Source: Candidatus Magasanikbacteria bacterium RIFOXYC2_FULL_42_28 (lineage in GTDB: Bacteria; Patescibacteria; ABY1; Magasanikbacterales; GWA2-37-8). From it: a stretch of 64,000 nt of DNA. Positions within the stretch are counted from its first letter, which is position 1, and each line of letters starts with the position of its first letter. Made by a program: the position numbers and the translations under genes. Below the pieces are notes generated by a model. That model did no database searches. It was given only the letters and a program-made list of their open reading frames with translations, and was not told the DNA's origin. The stretch is taken from NCBI GenBank assembly GCA_001784435.1, contig MFQZ01000008.1, positions 40,829 through 104,828 of the forward strand. Direction: 5' to 3'. Positions 42,551 through 49,887 of this stretch are shown here, one piece after another.

Positions 42551-43315
42551 TTAACGAAGCGCCGCGTCAATCGCCGTTTTAATCTGTTCAAACGGCAACG
42601 CACCGGGAATAAGCTGTGCTTGACCGTCTTTACCAATAATGAATGTCCCCGGGGTGCCACTCACGCCCGCGGCCGAACCGGAATTTGTTTCATCTTGAAT
42701 ATGTTGTGCGTATTTACCGCTATCAAGACAAGTTTTAAACTTACTTTCATTAAGGCCGAGCTCTTTGGCCAAAGAAACGAGCGCGTCAAGCGCGAATCCG
42801 GTACCGTTAGAAGTGGTGCGTTCAAACAACGCATCCAGATATTTCCAAAAAGCGTCATTACCGCCTAACTCATTGGCACATTCCGTGGCTTCGGCTTCTT
42901 TTTGAGCGTTAGCATGAAATGATAATGGGTAATGGCGATAGACCCACTTTACTTTTCCTTTAAATTCATTCATTACCTGTAACATGGTCGGGTGGAAACG
43001 TTTGCAATATGGACATTCAATATCCGAATATTCAACCAATGTTACCGACCCACTACCGCGCACATGATCGGCTTTCGTGAGTGGCGGAACCGAACCGCTC
43101 GGCACGGGCGCGGCCGGTTGGTTGGGCGCGCTCGGTGCTTGCGCCCCGGCGACAGGAATAGAGTTGCCAACTCCAACAATATTTTTGCTGTTGCCATTTC
43201 GCCAATACAGACCAAGCAAAACTACAAAACCAATAGTGCACAATACCATCACCCCACCAATCAACCCGACAATCAAGGCGCTTTTGGGAGAAAGTTTGTT
43301 GAAAAAATCATTCAT
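42551..43315 (-). CDS. DsbA-family thiol:disulfide oxidoreductase (membrane-anchored)
   Basis: 254 aa from ATG 43315 (MNDFFNKL). One N-terminal membrane helix (~residues 15-37), a Pro/Ala linker, then a thioredoxin-fold domain with CPYC (in SDIECPYCKRF, ~105) and cis-Pro GVSGTPGTF (~220). It acts outside the membrane, forming or isomerising disulfides, probably on the Cys-rich proteins of this cell envelope or with copper. Confidence 0.85.
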   Translation of the reverse strand: MNDFFNKLSPKSALIVGLIGGVMVLCTIGFVVLLGLYWRNGNSKNIVGVGNSIPVAGAQAPSAPNQPAAPVPSGSVPPLTKADHVRGSGSVTLVEYSDIECPYCKRFHPTMLQVMNEFKGKVKWVYRHYPLSFHANAQKEAEATECANELGGNDAFWKYLDALFERTTSNGTGFALDALVSLAKELGLNESKFKTCLDSGKYAQHIQDETNSGSAAGVSGTPGTFIIGKDGQAQLIPGALPFEQIKTAIDAALR

Positions 43316-43393
43316 ACTATAATAATTTTTAATTATTAATATCAAACACGGTGTTTTTAAAAAATCAAAACACCAACACAACCGGTTAACCGC

Positions 43394-43771
43394 CTAAAAA
43401 ACTTTACCGTGAAGCACGCCGCCGCTAAATAAAAGAATAAAATAATTCCATATTTCCGCGTTTCCATAACATCGCCGCAACCATAACCAACACCATTTGG
43501 GCACGACAATTATCACAGACATTGCCGCCAGCGCCATTGCCAAAGAAATCGGTGCGGTCAAATCAAAAATTGCGGAACGAATAAAAGCAACAACCGTGGC
43601 GCTGTGAGAGGCGGGATGAATTTGTTTATCCAAGATATCACAACAAGTAACACCGGGTATGCTAATAATTTGATCCGACACCACAGCCGCAGACGCGCTA
43701 TGGCAAGAAAATAACGCCGCACTAATAATTAGCGCTACGAAAAATTTAATTATTGTCGGATTTTTGGACAT
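43394..43771 (-). CDS. Small membrane protein with TCCDI motif
   Basis: 125 aa from ATG 43771. Signal-like N-terminus with Cys-His (SCHSASA), then GVTCCDILDKQIHPASH, then two membrane helices. The CC/H-rich outside segment could bind copper. It resembles CDS 47683-48135 in layout (Cys/His-rich loop then helices), and both lie in the copper operon. Confidence 0.55.
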   Translation of the reverse strand: MSKNPTIIKFFVALIISAALFSCHSASAAVVSDQIISIPGVTCCDILDKQIHPASHSATVVAFIRSAIFDLTAPISLAMALAAMSVIIVVPKWCWLWLRRCYGNAEIWNYFILLFSGGVLHGKVF

Positions 43772-43786
43772 TGCCATAAATTAAAT

Positions 43787-46162
43787 TTACCCCATCCGAC
43801 TCAACCTTGCGAAAACAAAAAATATCACACTAAACCCAACCCCCATCACAACCGGCGCGAAGAGCGACAACCAATTGGTTTTCCCCGGCCGAAACCGACG
43901 CAAAAATAATGAATTAATAACAACCGATACCGAAGACAACGCCATGGCCAATCCGGCCAATTCCGGTTTTAACACCAAACCAATGCCGGCAAAAACTCGC
44001 GCGGCAATTGGAATGCCGATGACATTATAGAACAACGCAAAAAACATATTTTGTTTTATTTTGCCCATGGTCTCGCGGCTTAATTGAATCGCGGTCAGCA
44101 CATCGCGCAAATCGTTTTTGATAATTACGATGCCACCAGTTTCCATCGCCACGTCTGTGCCACTACCCATTGCAATTCCCAGATCCGCCTGCGCCAACGC
44201 CGGCGCGTCGTTTATGCCGTCCCCCACCATGGCGACTTTCACACCCGCGCTTTGTAATTTTTTCACCTCGTTCGCTTTTTCTTCCGGCAACACCTCGGCC
44301 AATACATTTTTAATTCCCGCTTGACGCGCGATTGCTTCGGCCGTCCGACGATTATCACCGGTAATCATATATACTTCTAGCCCACGCTTCTGCAACATTT
44401 TTACCGCTTCCACTGTTGTCTCTTTAATTGTGTCCGCGACGGCAATCAACCCAACCAAATCATTTTCAATAACCAAAAACATTACGGTCTTCCCCTCTTT
44501 TTCCAACTGCTCTACGACATAATTATTAGCGGGCGCAATCACCAAATTATTATCAGCCAATAATTTCCGATTTCCCAATAAAATTTTCTGCTCATTAATT
44601 TTACCAACTACACCATGCCCGGGAACTGCGCTAAATTCCTGTACCTCCAAAAGCACTAAATTTTTCTCCTTGGCCTTATTCACAATCGCATCAGCCAAAG
44701 GATGTTCTGACTTGGATTCTATGGAAGCGGCAATTTGAAGAATTTGATCATTGGGATTTGAAAATTGATTGGAAATTGGAAATTGGAAATTGGAAATTGC
44801 GATGATATCCGTCAATTCCGGCTCTCCCTTAGTCAAAGTCCCGGTTTTATCAAAAACAATCACTTTAATTTTACATGCCGCTTCCAATGGCTCACCCCCT
44901 TTGATAAGTACGCCGTGTTCTGCACCTTTACCCGTGCCAACCATAATCGCGGTCGGCGTGGCGAGGCCCAAAGCGCACGGACAAGCAATAACGATAACGG
45001 AGGTAAACGCCATTAACGCGAACGCGAGCGACGCGCCCAAGAAAAAATACCATACCAAACCGGTCAAAATCGCAATGCCAATTACCGCCGGCACAAAGTA
45101 AGCGGAAATTTTATCCGCGAACGCCGCAATGGGCGCTTTGCTCCCCTGCGCGTCTTCCACCACGCGAATAATTTGCGCGAGCATAGTTTCGCCTCCGACT
45201 TTCGTCGCGACAAATTCAAAACTGCCGTGCTTATTTATGGTGGAACCGATTACCACATCGCCCACATTTTTTTCCACCGGAATACTTTCACCCGTAATCA
45301 TACTTTCGTCCACAGCTGACTGGCCTTTGGCAATTTTTCCATCCACCGGAATTTTTTCACCCGGACGCACGACAATGACATCGCCCGCGACCACCTGTTC
45401 AATCGGTACATCCGCCGTTACACCATTTTTAATTACGCGCGCAGTTTTGGCTTGCAAACCCATTAATTTTTTAATCGCGTCCGAGGTCTGGCCTTTGGTT
45501 TTTGCTTCCAACCATTTACCTAACACCACGAAAGTAATTAGAAACGCCGCGGTCTCAAAATATAATTCCGGAATTTTCGCGCCGTTTAAGCCGATAAAAC
45601 TATTGGTGATCCGAACATAATTAAGATATTGTACTAAACTGTAAAAGAACGCGGTGCTCGTGCCAATCGCAATCAAACTATCCATGTTGAAAGTTTTCAT
45701 TTTCAAACTACTCCACATTCCTTTGTAAAATCCGGTGCCAATAATAAACTGCACCGGAATGGTCAAAATCAAAGAAATTATTCCGACATAAGGCAATAGT
45801 GCCGCTCGGAGTGGAATAAATGAAAAGAAATCAAACAACATGAAATACAACATCGGCAAAGACAACCCAAAACTCCACCAGAATTTTTTGCCATATCCGG
45901 TTAACACAGTCGCGCGCTCGCGTCTATCCGCCTCCGGATCAGAGTTATCATTCAAACGCGCTTTGTAACCGGCCTTTTCCACCGCCGAAATTAATTGCGC
46001 GACGGTCGTGAGCGAAGTATCAAACACCACCCGCGCTTTTTCCGCGGCAAAATTTACATTGGCGGTTTGAACGCCCGTCACCTCTTTTAATCCCCGCTCA
46101 ATCAAAGTGGCGCAAGACGCGCAGTGCATGCCTGACAAATTTAATTGTTTATTATCGATCAT
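43787..46162 (-). CDS. copA: Copper-exporting P-type ATPase
   Basis: 791 aa from ATG 46162; the longer frame reads back into the upstream gene. It has an N-terminal HMA domain with MHCASC (~residues 11-16), intramembrane CPC (IACPCALGLATP), DKTGTLTKGEPELTD, and GDGINDAP, all P1B-1 ATPase marks. It pumps Cu(I) out using ATP. Oddly the nucleotide-binding domain just after ELTDI carries an insertion (ISNFQFPISNQFSNPN) encoded by the dispersed repeat at 44753-44800. Starts 11 nt after the HMA-TauE gene. Confidence 0.95.
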   Translation of the reverse strand: MIDNKQLNLSGMHCASCATLIERGLKEVTGVQTANVNFAAEKARVVFDTSLTTVAQLISAVEKAGYKARLNDNSDPEADRRERATVLTGYGKKFWWSFGLSLPMLYFMLFDFFSFIPLRAALLPYVGIISLILTIPVQFIIGTGFYKGMWSSLKMKTFNMDSLIAIGTSTAFFYSLVQYLNYVRITNSFIGLNGAKIPELYFETAAFLITFVVLGKWLEAKTKGQTSDAIKKLMGLQAKTARVIKNGVTADVPIEQVVAGDVIVVRPGEKIPVDGKIAKGQSAVDESMITGESIPVEKNVGDVVIGSTINKHGSFEFVATKVGGETMLAQIIRVVEDAQGSKAPIAAFADKISAYFVPAVIGIAILTGLVWYFFLGASLAFALMAFTSVIVIACPCALGLATPTAIMVGTGKGAEHGVLIKGGEPLEAACKIKVIVFDKTGTLTKGEPELTDIIAISNFQFPISNQFSNPNDQILQIAASIESKSEHPLADAIVNKAKEKNLVLLEVQEFSAVPGHGVVGKINEQKILLGNRKLLADNNLVIAPANNYVVEQLEKEGKTVMFLVIENDLVGLIAVADTIKETTVEAVKMLQKRGLEVYMITGDNRRTAEAIARQAGIKNVLAEVLPEEKANEVKKLQSAGVKVAMVGDGINDAPALAQADLGIAMGSGTDVAMETGGIVIIKNDLRDVLTAIQLSRETMGKIKQNMFFALFYNVIGIPIAARVFAGIGLVLKPELAGLAMALSSVSVVINSLFLRRFRPGKTNWLSLFAPVVMGVGFSVIFFVFARLSRMG
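44753..44800. repeat. Dispersed repeat inside copA (in frame)
   Basis: GATTGG then repeated AAATTGG units, the core words of the intergenic copies A-D. It encodes about 16 residues (SNFQFPISNQFSNPND) at roughly codons 453-470 of copA without breaking the frame. Confidence 0.7.
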
Positions 46163-46172
46163 ATTTTTATAA

Positions 46173-47594
46173 TTATTGAGAAATACCACTACCACAACCA
46201 TCAAGCGAACAGGAAATATTATCAGCATTTTCTGTTGTGTTAGTATTGGCATTAACCGCTGTATTTTTATCTTCTACCACAATAAATTTCCCACGATACA
46301 TCCCCATGGAACAAGAAAATGGAATCGTGCCCACTTCGGTCGGTGTAAAATTAATAATATTTTCACCGGCGTTAAGCCCTTGATTAATTCCAAATTTGCG
46401 CATCACAATCGACGCGGCGCAAGAATATTGCGAAGTGGAATTGATTATCCATTTAACCGGCCGGCCTTTCACCACGGTAAAAGTATCAGGCGTGTAACCA
46501 TTATTATTTTGCGTCATGCGCACTTCCTGAACCGTCCCATTGGCTGGTGCAACAATCGCCGAATTATTTTTAACGCTGGCTCCACCCAACAATTCCCGAC
46601 CATTATTCAAATTATACCAACCGAGCATAATAACGGCGAGACCGGCGGCCATAAAAAACAACCGTGCTTTTCGGCCTTTAAAAAATGAACTTAAACCGCC
46701 GACACCGAGCAATCCCGGCGCTGTCCCAAGCGCGAAGAGTCCCATAATCGTCATTCCCTGCCAAAAACTGCCGGTAGAAACCGCATACAACTGCATTGCT
46801 TGCGTAAACCCGCACGGCAAAAAGAAGGTAAGCGCGCCCGTTACCATCGCGCTTTTCGGACTGTATTCTTTTACCTCATTATTCAAGCCAAAAAATCGCG
46901 CTACGCCGGACGGCAAGGTAATATTTTTGTCACGCAAGGCCGGGAAAATTTCAATCAGTTTCAAACCGAAAAATATCATCACGGCGCCAATCACCATTGT
47001 CAGAAATCCGAGCGTGTTAACCGACGGTTTAACGGCCTGCCCAACAAGACCAATCATTCCACCCAAAACCGCGTAGCCGATAATCCGGCCGAGGTTAAAA
47101 TAAATATGTGGCCGAAATTTTTGCATCGCGGTCGCTTCCGGATGTTTCTCGGCGTGACGTGCCGAAATCCCGAGCACCAAACCGCCAACGAGCGCCATAC
47201 AAGTTGATAATCCGGCGACAAGACCAACCAGAAGCGCGACCATTACCCCCGAATTGCCACTATTAACATTTAAATTAAACAAGCCAAACCAGCGAGCGAC
47301 AAAATATAGCACCAAGAGAATCAAACCGGCCCGCGCCAAATCAGCATAATCAGCACCCCGACGCGAAAGCCACGGCAATTTTTCTTTTTCGCCCACCTGA
47401 TAACCGGCCGTTGCCACTGCTTTGGCCAAAACATCGGCATTAGGTTTTTCACCGGAATAATGAATTTCCGCTTGGCCGATTTTTTGATTGACTTTGGCGT
47501 GGGTTACACCCGGAATCTTTTTCAACTGCTCGCCAACGAGTATTTCGCACGACGCGCAATGCATCCCGCGAATTGGAATAGTACATTTGTTCAT
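46173..47594 (-). CDS. HMA - SafE/TauE-like membrane - cupredoxin fusion
   Basis: 473 aa with three parts: an HMA domain with MHCASC (~residues 11-16); a six-helix SafE/DsbD-like membrane domain (~115-330) with 'GLVAGLSTCMALVGG' and 'FFLPCGFTQAMQLYA'; and a C-terminal cupredoxin-like domain (~360-445) with copper-ligand-like Cys/Met (QYSCAAS, PFSCSMGMYRG). The whole could take copper from the cytoplasm to an outside cupredoxin. It lies between csoR and copA. Confidence 0.85.
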   Translation of the reverse strand: MNKCTIPIRGMHCASCEILVGEQLKKIPGVTHAKVNQKIGQAEIHYSGEKPNADVLAKAVATAGYQVGEKEKLPWLSRRGADYADLARAGLILLVLYFVARWFGLFNLNVNSGNSGVMVALLVGLVAGLSTCMALVGGLVLGISARHAEKHPEATAMQKFRPHIYFNLGRIIGYAVLGGMIGLVGQAVKPSVNTLGFLTMVIGAVMIFFGLKLIEIFPALRDKNITLPSGVARFFGLNNEVKEYSPKSAMVTGALTFFLPCGFTQAMQLYAVSTGSFWQGMTIMGLFALGTAPGLLGVGGLSSFFKGRKARLFFMAAGLAVIMLGWYNLNNGRELLGGASVKNNSAIVAPANGTVQEVRMTQNNNGYTPDTFTVVKGRPVKWIINSTSQYSCAASIVMRKFGINQGLNAGENIINFTPTEVGTIPFSCSMGMYRGKFIVVEDKNTAVNANTNTTENADNISCSLDGCGSGISQ

Positions 47595-47682
47595 AATAAT
47601 TTTTTAATTAAAAAAAAATGCTTCCTAATTTAATTTCATTATCATCAAAAATGCCCCCACTTCACGCATAAAAATAATAAAA

Positions 47683-48135
47683 TTAAACCAAAGAAGCATT
47701 GCCACTATTTTCTAAATTAGCCAAATACGCCAAAAATGTTTTTTGAGATTTCTGCCGAATAGAATGATAAAATAACCGCCAACGTTGCCGCAAACGCACG
47801 GTAATAAGGCGCGCAAAATTAATCAAGAAATTTTTTCTCACGCTACCAATTATTGCCAGCCCAAACGCCAAAACTACCATCCCCAACCAAATTGCCACCG
47901 GACTAAATAAATTACTGATAAACCAGCGCGCGTTAGCCAAATGCATATCCACGCAAACGCTCATTGCTCCGAAATTATCCAGCGTATTTGCATCCGCGCA
48001 CATTATTTGGCCACCACTGACCCCGTGCGCCAGCGACGCGGAACTGCCCATCGGACAAATAAAAATAAGCAAAATAGTCGCGAGCATCAAAGCGGCGGTC
48101 AATCCGGAAATTAATTTTAATAATTTTCCTCGCAT
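47683..48135 (-). CDS. Membrane protein with Cys/His-rich loop, copper cluster
   Basis: 150 aa: two membrane helices (~residues 8-27 and 78-98). The loop between has MCADAN and VCVDMHLAN, offering Cys, Met and His ligands. The C-terminal ~50 residues are very basic and cytoplasmic. It starts 3 nt after the csoR stop, so it is cotranscribed with it. Function unknown; metal binding inferred. Confidence 0.6.
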   Translation of the reverse strand: MRGKLLKLISGLTAALMLATILLIFICPMGSSASLAHGVSGGQIMCADANTLDNFGAMSVCVDMHLANARWFISNLFSPVAIWLGMVVLAFGLAIIGSVRKNFLINFARLITVRLRQRWRLFYHSIRQKSQKTFLAYLANLENSGNASLV

Positions 48136-48138
48136 ATT

Positions 48139-48411
48139 TCAATTATCTTTTTTAGACAAAGAATACACTTTCATCACTTCGGAAACGGCTTTGGCGTGCT
48201 GGCCGGATTTAATTTGTTCCACCACATGCGTCGAGAGATGATTTTTCAAAACCGCGTCTTCAAAACTGGACACGGCCTTTTTCACGGCGCTGGCTTGTGT
48301 TATAATATCTACACAATAGGCGTCAGCATCCAACATCCCCTGCAATCCGCGCACTTGGCCAGCAATAATTTTCAGCCGTTTTAACAGTTTATTTTTCAAT
48401 TGAGTATTCAT
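48139..48411 (-). CDS. csoR: CsoR-family copper-sensing repressor, C-H-H variant
   Basis: 90 aa, all helical (DUF156): 'LLKRLKIIAGQVRGLQGML'. The metal-site positions are Cys33, His58 and His62. The spacing (25 and 4) equals the Cys-His-Cys of Cu(I)-CsoR, but the last Cys is His here, which could change copper affinity or metal choice. It sits at the head of the copper operon with an operator in its own promoter. TGA stop. Confidence 0.88.
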   Translation of the reverse strand: MNTQLKNKLLKRLKIIAGQVRGLQGMLDADAYCVDIITQASAVKKAVSSFEDAVLKNHLSTHVVEQIKSGQHAKAVSEVMKVYSLSKKDN

Positions 48412-48417
48412 ATCAAT

Positions 48418-48446
48418 ATGATACCCCCAGGGGGTATGGTTGTCAA
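48418..48446 (-). promoter_or_regulatory. csoR promoter with operator in the spacer; leaderless
   Basis: Minus strand: TTGACA (48446-48441), 17 bp, TATCAT (48423-48418). The operator ATACCCCCAGGGGGTAT (48421-48437) fills the spacer, a typical CsoR-type C/G palindrome. The expected start site coincides with the ATG at 48411, so the mRNA is likely leaderless. Confidence 0.8.
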
Positions 48447-48469
48447 GGGCTTCGCCTACGGCTACGCCC

Positions 48470-48540
48470 TGTAAACTTTTACATATAAACTTTATATATA
48501 AACTTTATATCTTGACAACCTGATAATACTGGATTAAAAT
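48470..48540 (+). promoter_or_regulatory. Peroxiredoxin/SOD promoter with tandem 7-1-7 operators
   Basis: ATATAAA-C-TTTATAT occurs twice, overlapping by 2 bp (48483-48497, 48496-48510), after a related dyad TGTAAACTTTTACA (48470-48483). TTGACA (48512-48517), 17 bp, TAAAAT (48535-48540) follow at once. The 7-1-7 form and A/T content resemble PerR/Fur boxes. Confidence 0.65.
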
Positions 48541-48550
48541 AGTATAGATT

Positions 48551-48581
48551 TCCGCCACAGGCGGACCCCATGCCAGAGGCA
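48551..48581. repeat. Small GC hairpins before the peroxiredoxin
   Basis: TCCGCC-ACA-GGCGGA (48551-48565) and TGCC-AGA-GGCA (48571-48581), members of the dispersed hairpin family. Confidence 0.6.
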
Positions 48582-48621
48582 GGCACAGCGCCTCTGGTGG
48601 TTATTCATTAACATTTAATAT

Positions 48622-49197
48622 ATGGAAAACAAACTCCCCGTCATCGGCCAAGCCGTCACCGACCACAGCGCTGACGCGCTCGTGGACAATAAATTTAAAA
48701 AAGTAAAAATCTCGGACTACGCGGGCAAATGGCTGGTCTTATTTTTCTACCCGGCCGACTTTACTTTTGTCTGCCCGACTGAATTGGAAGAATTAGCGGA
48801 CAATTACGATGAATTTAAAAAATTAGACGTAGAAGTGTTATCAATCAGCACCGATACTCAATTCGTCCACAAGGCCTGGCACGACCATTCCCCGGCCATT
48901 AAAAAAATTAAATTCCCGATGTTAGCCGACCCAACCGGCAAAATGGCCAAAGATTTCGGAGTATATATTGAAGCCGAAGGACTGGCCTTGCGTGGCACTT
49001 TTATCATTGACCCGGACGGCAAATTAGTCGGCACCGAAGTCATTGATAATTCCATCGGCAGAAACACCAAAGAATTATTGCGCAAAATCCAAGCCGCCCA
49101 ATACGTCCGCTCCCACCAAGGCGAGGTCTGCCCGGCCTCTTGGCAACCAGGTAGCAAAACTTTAACACCCAACGAAGATTTAGTCGGTAAAATTTAA
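48622..49197 (+). CDS. ahpC: Peroxiredoxin (AhpC/2-Cys type)
   Basis: 191 aa. Peroxidatic Cys in FTFVCPTELEEL (~residue 50) and resolving Cys in GEVCPASW (~170), the typical 2-Cys Prx pattern. It reduces hydrogen and organic peroxides. No AhpF-like reductase is near, so the electron donor is unclear. It lies upstream of the SOD gene with a 48-nt spacing, together an oxidative-stress unit divergent from copper genes. Confidence 0.93.
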   Translation: MENKLPVIGQAVTDHSADALVDNKFKKVKISDYAGKWLVLFFYPADFTFVCPTELEELADNYDEFKKLDVEVLSISTDTQFVHKAWHDHSPAIKKIKFPMLADPTGKMAKDFGVYIEAEGLALRGTFIIDPDGKLVGTEVIDNSIGRNTKELLRKIQAAQYVRSHQGEVCPASWQPGSKTLTPNEDLVGKI

Positions 49198-49208
49198 TTT
49201 ACTTAATA

Positions 49209-49240
49209 ATTGTCATCCCGATGAAAATCGGGATCTCTGT
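49209..49240. repeat. TCATCCCGAT hairpin repeat
   Basis: The same ~30-nt string as at 26279-26310, with ATCCCGAT-GAAA-ATCGGGAT at its core. Here it fills the ahpC-sod gap. Confidence 0.7.
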
Positions 49241-49245
49241 CCAAT

Positions 49246-49827
49246 ATGTTCACCCCTCAAAACTTCGACCACCTCCTCGGCCTGTCCGGCTTCTCCGACA
49301 CATTACTCAAAAACCATTTTACTCTCTATCAGGGCTATGTAACCAACACCAATAAATTAATTGATATTTTGGAAGCAATGGAAAAAGATAGCAAATTCGG
49401 CACGCCCGAATTCACCGAATTAAACCGCCGTTTCGGCTGGGAATTCAACGGCATGCGTTTGCACGAATTATATTTCGGCAATATGAAAAAAGACGCGACC
49501 GCACTCGCATCCGATTCGCCTCTCGCCCAAAAAATCGCCACCAACTGGTTTGGATCTTTTGAAAATTGGGAAAAGGATTTTCGCGCCACGGGTGCCATGC
49601 GCGGCATCGGCTGGGTGGTGCTGGCCCACGACAAAACTTCCGACCGCTTGTTTAATGTCTGGATAGACGAACACAATACCGGCCACTTGGCCGGCGCCAC
49701 GCCCTTACTCGTGATGGATGTATTTGAACACGCCTTTATCACCGACTATGGTATAAAACGCGCGGATTATATTGAAGCGTTTATGGAGGCGATTGATTGG
49801 GGTGAGGCGGAGAAAAGGTTGAAATAA
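49246..49827 (+). CDS. sodA: Superoxide dismutase (Fe/Mn type)
   Basis: 193 aa. Metal ligands His in LLKNHFTLYQGY (~residue 23), His in MRLHELYFG (~72), Asp and His in MDVFEHAF (~156-160). It converts superoxide to hydrogen peroxide, which the upstream peroxiredoxin would remove. Fe versus Mn cannot be told by eye. Length is near normal. Confidence 0.9.
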   Translation: MFTPQNFDHLLGLSGFSDTLLKNHFTLYQGYVTNTNKLIDILEAMEKDSKFGTPEFTELNRRFGWEFNGMRLHELYFGNMKKDATALASDSPLAQKIATNWFGSFENWEKDFRATGAMRGIGWVVLAHDKTSDRLFNVWIDEHNTGHLAGATPLLVMDVFEHAFITDYGIKRADYIEAFMEAIDWGEAEKRLK

Positions 49828-49841
49828 ATAACATACTATCA

Positions 49842-49877
49842 AAAAAAATATCATGATTTAAATCATGATATTTTTTT
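49842..49877. terminator. Bidirectional terminator
   Basis: AAATATCATGATTT/AAATCATGATATTT with long A and T runs between convergent genes; a near-identical copy is at 56302-56338. Confidence 0.85.
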
Positions 49878-49887
49878 ATTCAACTGC

